Positions 36,973 through 40,291 of a DNA stretch of 40,291 nucleotides are shown here, one piece after another; position 1 is the stretch's first letter, and each line of letters begins with the position of its first letter. Below the pieces are notes generated by a model. That model saw only the letters and a list, made by a program, of their open reading frames with translations, was not told the origin of the DNA and searched no databases. Source of the DNA: Calditrichota bacterium (GTDB lineage Bacteria > Zhuqueibacterota > JdFR-76 > BMS3Abin05); the NCBI GenBank assembly GCA_013151735.1, contig JAADHR010000165.1, forward strand, positions 1-40,291. The letters run 5' to 3'. Made by a program: the position numbers and the translations under genes.

Positions 36973-37980
36973 ATGAAAATCGGGCACGGAAATCTTTTTC
37001 TCCTATCCGTTTTCGCACTGGTGATATTTTTCGTGACCTCCTGCGGGGTTGTGGAGTACGAAAAGAAAAAATGCCCGGAAGACAAGTTTGTTCAGGAACT
37101 CTGGCTTATTGATCTGAATCAAAACACGGAAGTCCTTGTAGGCCATGGCACAAATCCCGTGTTTTCTGCCGACAGCCGCCATGTTGTTTTTATTGATGAT
37201 TCCAATGCCGTTGTTTTATTTGATCTTAAAACTCAATCCGTCACGCCGCTGATTTCTTCTTTCAAATATGTGTACAGTTTGACAATTACCTACAAGACAA
37301 ATTGGCTTGCATTGTCAGCAATGGATTTTGCTTCTGCTTCGGTTGATATTTTTATTCTTCACCCGGACGGATCCGGTTTGAGAAATCTTAGCTATTCCAA
37401 CTCCCGAAATGAAAATGACCCGAGTTTCTCGTCTGACGGGAAATGGATTGTTTTTAAAGAGGAATCTGATATTTCAATGATGAATTTTCAAGGGGAAAAG
37501 AGAACTCTGATAACAGGTAATACGGGATCTATTGGTTTCCCCCGATTAACATTTAGCGGCAATAAATTGGTGTTTCTTCACTACCCGGATAAAAATGTAA
37601 AAATCTGTGATTTGAAGGATTCAACCAAAGATACAACCATTCAAATTGCAGGGGGACACGTTGATATTTCCCCAACCAAAGATGAAATTTTGTATTTTTA
37701 TTACGGCGGCCTTTACGAGATGGATACCAATACATTTGCAAAGGAAAAAATTGCTGATTATGGTCGATCTTTTTCTTATTCCCCCGATGGCCAATGGGTT
37801 GTTTTTATCGATTTGAACGATCGCATCATTCTTAAGAATATCGAGACAGGCGTGCAGAAAGTCGTTAAAGAATTTTCCCGAAATGAAATGAATAACGGCA
37901 TGATAAACTCATGTCGCATCTCTCCGGATAATCAAAAGATTCTTTTTCAAAAAAGTTACACGAAAAAGGTGATTCCTTAA
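36973..37980 (+). CDS. Lipoprotein with TolB/WD40-like beta-propeller repeats
   Basis: A 335-aa exported lipoprotein: hydrophobic N-terminus followed by VTSC (Cys about residue 23). The rest shows repeated propeller blades with the PxFSxDGKxIVF-type signature, for example NPVFSADSRHVVFIDD, DPSFSSDGKWIVFKE and SYSPDGQWVVFID, plus SPDNQKILF at the end; about six blades. Start chosen at ATG 36973 because AGAGGAA lies 8 nt upstream and this gives a proper lipoprotein signal; a GTG at 36952 is in frame. Its stop overlaps the next gene's ATG (TAATG), indicating coupled translation. Function unknown; binding or scaffold role. Confidence 0.82.
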   Translation: MKIGHGNLFLLSVFALVIFFVTSCGVVEYEKKKCPEDKFVQELWLIDLNQNTEVLVGHGTNPVFSADSRHVVFIDDSNAVVLFDLKTQSVTPLISSFKYVYSLTITYKTNWLALSAMDFASASVDIFILHPDGSGLRNLSYSNSRNENDPSFSSDGKWIVFKEESDISMMNFQGEKRTLITGNTGSIGFPRLTFSGNKLVFLHYPDKNVKICDLKDSTKDTTIQIAGGHVDISPTKDEILYFYYGGLYEMDTNTFAKEKIADYGRSFSYSPDGQWVVFIDLNDRIILKNIETGVQKVVKEFSRNEMNNGMINSCRISPDNQKILFQKSYTKKVIP

Positions 37981-40085
37981 TGATGAGCCTTAAAAAACAG
38001 GCCCTTTTATTTTTTATGATTTTGCTGATTCCCGATCTTTTGGCGGCAGAATGGCGGTGGCAAAATCCAACACCGCCGCCCGAAACCTTTAACGATGTTT
38101 ATTTTATTGATCATCAGACGGGCTGGATGGTAAGCAGTTTCGGCAGCATTTTTAAAACCAGCGATGGAGGTCGCCATTGGGTGAAACAGGTTTCGCACGT
38201 GAGTGAATATTTAAGCTCCGTTTATTTTATCAATTCCGACACAGGCTGGGCCGCCGGTGGAAAAAATTATTCGGCCATTTTGGTGTCAACCGAAGATGGT
38301 GGAGAAACTTGGAGGCCTCAAAAAATACCGGGGGCCTGCCGAATAAATGATGTTGTTTTTGTTTCTCCGGCCACCTGGTTTGCCGTGGACGCGTGCGGTC
38401 TCATCGCAAAAACACGCGATGGCGGGAAAACCTGGCAAATTACAGGTTCCGGTTCCGGGGGGCTAAACGATATTTGCTTTCCTTCGCCCGATGTGGGGTG
38501 GGCTGTAGGAGAAAAGCATAAAATTATTCGAACGACAGACGGCGGGAAAACGTGGAACCGGGTGGCTAAGAGGATCAATTATTACCATTTGAGGGGTGTC
38601 TTTGCAGTTGATTCAAGCACGGCCTGGGTGGTGGGAGACGGGGACAATGTGCTGTTTACTCACAACGGCGGCCAAACCTGGGAGGTGCAAAAGACCGATT
38701 CGCCTTTTTCTTTTATTTCAATCACATTTGTTAATCAGACAAGCGGCTGGCTCACCGGGTACCACGGGGTCATTGGGCATACCACAAATGGTGGAAAGTC
38801 CTGGACGATTGCCAGGCAGCCCGATGACGTCAGTTTGATTGGTCTCCATTTTTTAAACGATCAAACGGGCTGGATTTGCGGAGAAAGCGGGATACTATTA
38901 CGAACAACCGATGGTGGCGAAAGTTGGGTTCATCTGAACAAAGGGAAACGAAACACGCTGTTGGACATTTTTTCCGCAGGGGATGAAGCCTGGGCTGTTG
39001 GAACGCAAGGAATTATCTTGCATACGCAGGACGCCGGCAACCAGTGGGATGTGCAAGAAAGTGGGACGCAGAAGGATTTGCGCGGGGTCGCGTTTTGGAA
39101 TCATCAAACAGGCTGGGCAGTCGGCAATGCCGGAACAATTTTACACACATCGAACGGTGGCCTGTACTGGGAACGTTTAGAAGTGCCATTTAGTACCCAC
39201 CTGAACGGGTTGGCTGAACTTGATGAAAAGACGCTTTTTGTTGTGGGAACAGGGGGCATGGCTTATGCCACGCAGGATGCCGGGCAAAATTGGAAAAGCC
39301 AAAAACTGGGGAATACCGATCTTTTGGCCATTCAATTTGTTGATGCTCAAAATGGCTGGATAGTGGGGGGAGATTTTAAAAATTCTGTGATTTGGCATTC
39401 GTCAAATCGCGGGGAGACATGGGAGAAACAAAAAAGTCCCCTTTCGATGGGACTTCGAGACGTGCATTTTGTGGACGTATTTCATGGTTGGGCTGTGGGA
39501 GGCGGCAGTTGGAGTCAGGAGCCAACCCTTATTCGAACGGCAGACGGCGGGCGTCACTGGGTTGTTTGTCGGACTCCGAATCGCCGTGGCTTGCGTGCGG
39601 TTTGGTTTCTGGATCAATTTCATGGCTGGACCGTTGGAGAGCAAGGCAATGTCCTGTCAACTTTTGACGGCGGTGTGACCTGGCAAAGCCAGCCCGTCAG
39701 AATGAATGGAACGCTCAATGCGGTAATGTTCAGTTCAAAAACGTCCGGGTGGGCCGTGGGAACCGGCGGAGCAATTCTGCATTGGGAGGTGCCGGATTCC
39801 TCTTCCGGTCGAGGAACCCCTGTGACCGAATTATTAAATATTTTTCCCAATCCGTTTCATTCTGAGGCGGTTGTTGATTTCATACTGGAAAAACCGGAAT
39901 TTGTAAAAATTTATCTTTTCAATCTTCTGGGAAAAAGGGTTGCAACTATTGCAGAGACGCCCATGGATAAGGGTGAGCATCTGGTCGTTTTTCGGCCCCG
40001 CTTTTTGGCGGCGGGTGTTTATTTTGTCCGATTGACTACACCTACTTTTCAGAAGGTAAATAAGATTTTGTATGTTCCTAAGTAG
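37980..40085 (+). CDS. Secreted YCF48/BNR-like beta-propeller protein with type IX sorting domain
   Basis: A 701-aa exported protein. Signal peptide about 1-22 (ending LLAAE). About 13 repeats follow, each with a TxDGGxxW-like turn (TSDGGRHW, TEDGGETW, TRDGGKTW, and so on) and a GWxVG strand (TGWAVGN, HGWAVGG). This pattern belongs to YCF48/HCF136-like and BNR propellers, which often bind glycans or proteins. The C-terminus (about 620-701) carries NIFPNPFHSE and LGKRVATI, ending KILYVPK, the FlgD-like Ig type IX sorting domain. Two start codons, ATG 37980 and 37983, are adjacent; the first overlaps the previous stop. With 13 blades it may form two propellers. Function not known. Confidence 0.85.
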   Translation: MMSLKKQALLFFMILLIPDLLAAEWRWQNPTPPPETFNDVYFIDHQTGWMVSSFGSIFKTSDGGRHWVKQVSHVSEYLSSVYFINSDTGWAAGGKNYSAILVSTEDGGETWRPQKIPGACRINDVVFVSPATWFAVDACGLIAKTRDGGKTWQITGSGSGGLNDICFPSPDVGWAVGEKHKIIRTTDGGKTWNRVAKRINYYHLRGVFAVDSSTAWVVGDGDNVLFTHNGGQTWEVQKTDSPFSFISITFVNQTSGWLTGYHGVIGHTTNGGKSWTIARQPDDVSLIGLHFLNDQTGWICGESGILLRTTDGGESWVHLNKGKRNTLLDIFSAGDEAWAVGTQGIILHTQDAGNQWDVQESGTQKDLRGVAFWNHQTGWAVGNAGTILHTSNGGLYWERLEVPFSTHLNGLAELDEKTLFVVGTGGMAYATQDAGQNWKSQKLGNTDLLAIQFVDAQNGWIVGGDFKNSVIWHSSNRGETWEKQKSPLSMGLRDVHFVDVFHGWAVGGGSWSQEPTLIRTADGGRHWVVCRTPNRRGLRAVWFLDQFHGWTVGEQGNVLSTFDGGVTWQSQPVRMNGTLNAVMFSSKTSGWAVGTGGAILHWEVPDSSSGRGTPVTELLNIFPNPFHSEAVVDFILEKPEFVKIYLFNLLGKRVATIAETPMDKGEHLVVFRPRFLAAGVYFVRLTTPTFQKVNKILYVPK

Positions 40086-40140
40086 TTTCCTGTTGAAATG
40101 GGCGAGGTATTTTAGAATGTAAGGTACAACCCCACCCTAA

Positions 40141-40163
40141 CCCTCCCCTTGGCAAGGGGAGGG
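40141..40163 (+). repeat. Extragenic palindrome around TTGGCAA, copy 1
   Basis: Arms CCCTCCCCTTG and CAAGGGGAGGG flank a single central G, a perfect 23-nt palindrome. The core CTTGGCAAG is shared with copy 2. Confidence 0.75.
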
Positions 40164-40250
40164 GATGAGTTGGGAGAAAATGGGAGTGTGGTGTTTTGTT
40201 TTTCAGAGGTGGAGCAATTGGAAAAATTCGGCAAGAGGAGCAAATTCCGT

Positions 40251-40271
40251 CCCCTCCTTGGCAAGGAGGGG
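40251..40271 (+). repeat. Extragenic palindrome around TTGGCAA, copy 2
   Basis: Arms CCCCTCCTTG and CAAGGAGGGG flank a central G, a perfect 21-nt palindrome 110 bp after copy 1. It may belong to a longer repeat that continues past the window edge. Confidence 0.7.
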
Positions 40272-40291
40272 GCTACAGGGGAGGTTGGTTG

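Larger units (their letters stand above)
40086..40291 (+). other. Non-coding right edge with palindromic repeats
   Basis: 206 nt to the window end without a supportable gene. It holds two related palindromes (40141-40163 and 40251-40271) and the preceding ACCCCACCCTAA bases. The first could act as a transcription terminator for the propeller operon, although no T tract follows. Confidence 0.5.

Noticed and set aside
36836..36976. A 46-codon frame before the TolB-like lipoprotein
   Set aside because: No ribosome-binding site, no membrane or signal pattern, and it overlaps the next gene's start in another frame.

Overview
The window reads as a chromosomal segment of a Gram-negative bacterium of the FCB group, most like the KSB1/Calditrichota-type lineages. 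The grounds are several secreted proteins ending in an NYPNPFNP-type FlgD-like Ig domain (type IX secretion sorting domain), two PorV/PorQ-family outer-membrane proteins, and large TonB-dependent receptors with an N-terminal carboxypeptidase-regulatory-like domain. This assignment is inference from protein style; there is no rRNA or other phylogenetic marker. All genes I accept lie on the + strand.

Layout. (1) 1-2.7 kb: ATPase and permease of a ribose/xylose-type sugar ABC importer; the permease has its own promoter with a LacI-type operator. (2) 2.9-6.2 kb: a membrane-anchored spermidine-synthase-like protein fused to TPRs. (3) 6.3-8.6 kb: a sodium:solute symporter followed by three very small membrane proteins. 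(4) 8.7-25.9 kb: a LacI regulator with a strong promoter and a palindromic operator, a small outer-membrane barrel protein, then a near-symmetrical double module: secreted protein / TonB receptor / 769-aa secreted partner / PorV-like, then TonB receptor / 689-aa secreted partner / PorV-like / secreted protein, closed by a strong intrinsic terminator. (5) 26-29.1 kb: a secreted GH57/GH38-like protein and a CPBP membrane protease. (6) 29.6-34 kb: a DapA/NAL-family aldolase, xylose isomerase and xylulokinase. (7) 34.2-40.1 kb: a VOC protein, a sialate-O-acetylesterase-like lipoprotein, a TolB-like propeller lipoprotein and a 13-repeat YCF48/BNR-like secreted propeller with a sorting domain. Short palindromic and direct repeats sit between genes from about 32 kb to the right edge.

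Working model (inference): a pentose/plant-glycan utilisation region. Surface proteins exported by type IX secretion and the TonB receptors capture oligosaccharides, the esterase and the GH57/38-like enzyme trim them, the ABC importer and/or symporter bring sugars inside, and XylA and XylB feed xylose into the pentose phosphate pathway. LacI is the likely local switch. The least described parts are the two-module receptor locus, which has PorV-like proteins and a large unknown secreted partner where a Bacteroidota locus would have SusD, and the symporter-linked cassette of small membrane proteins.
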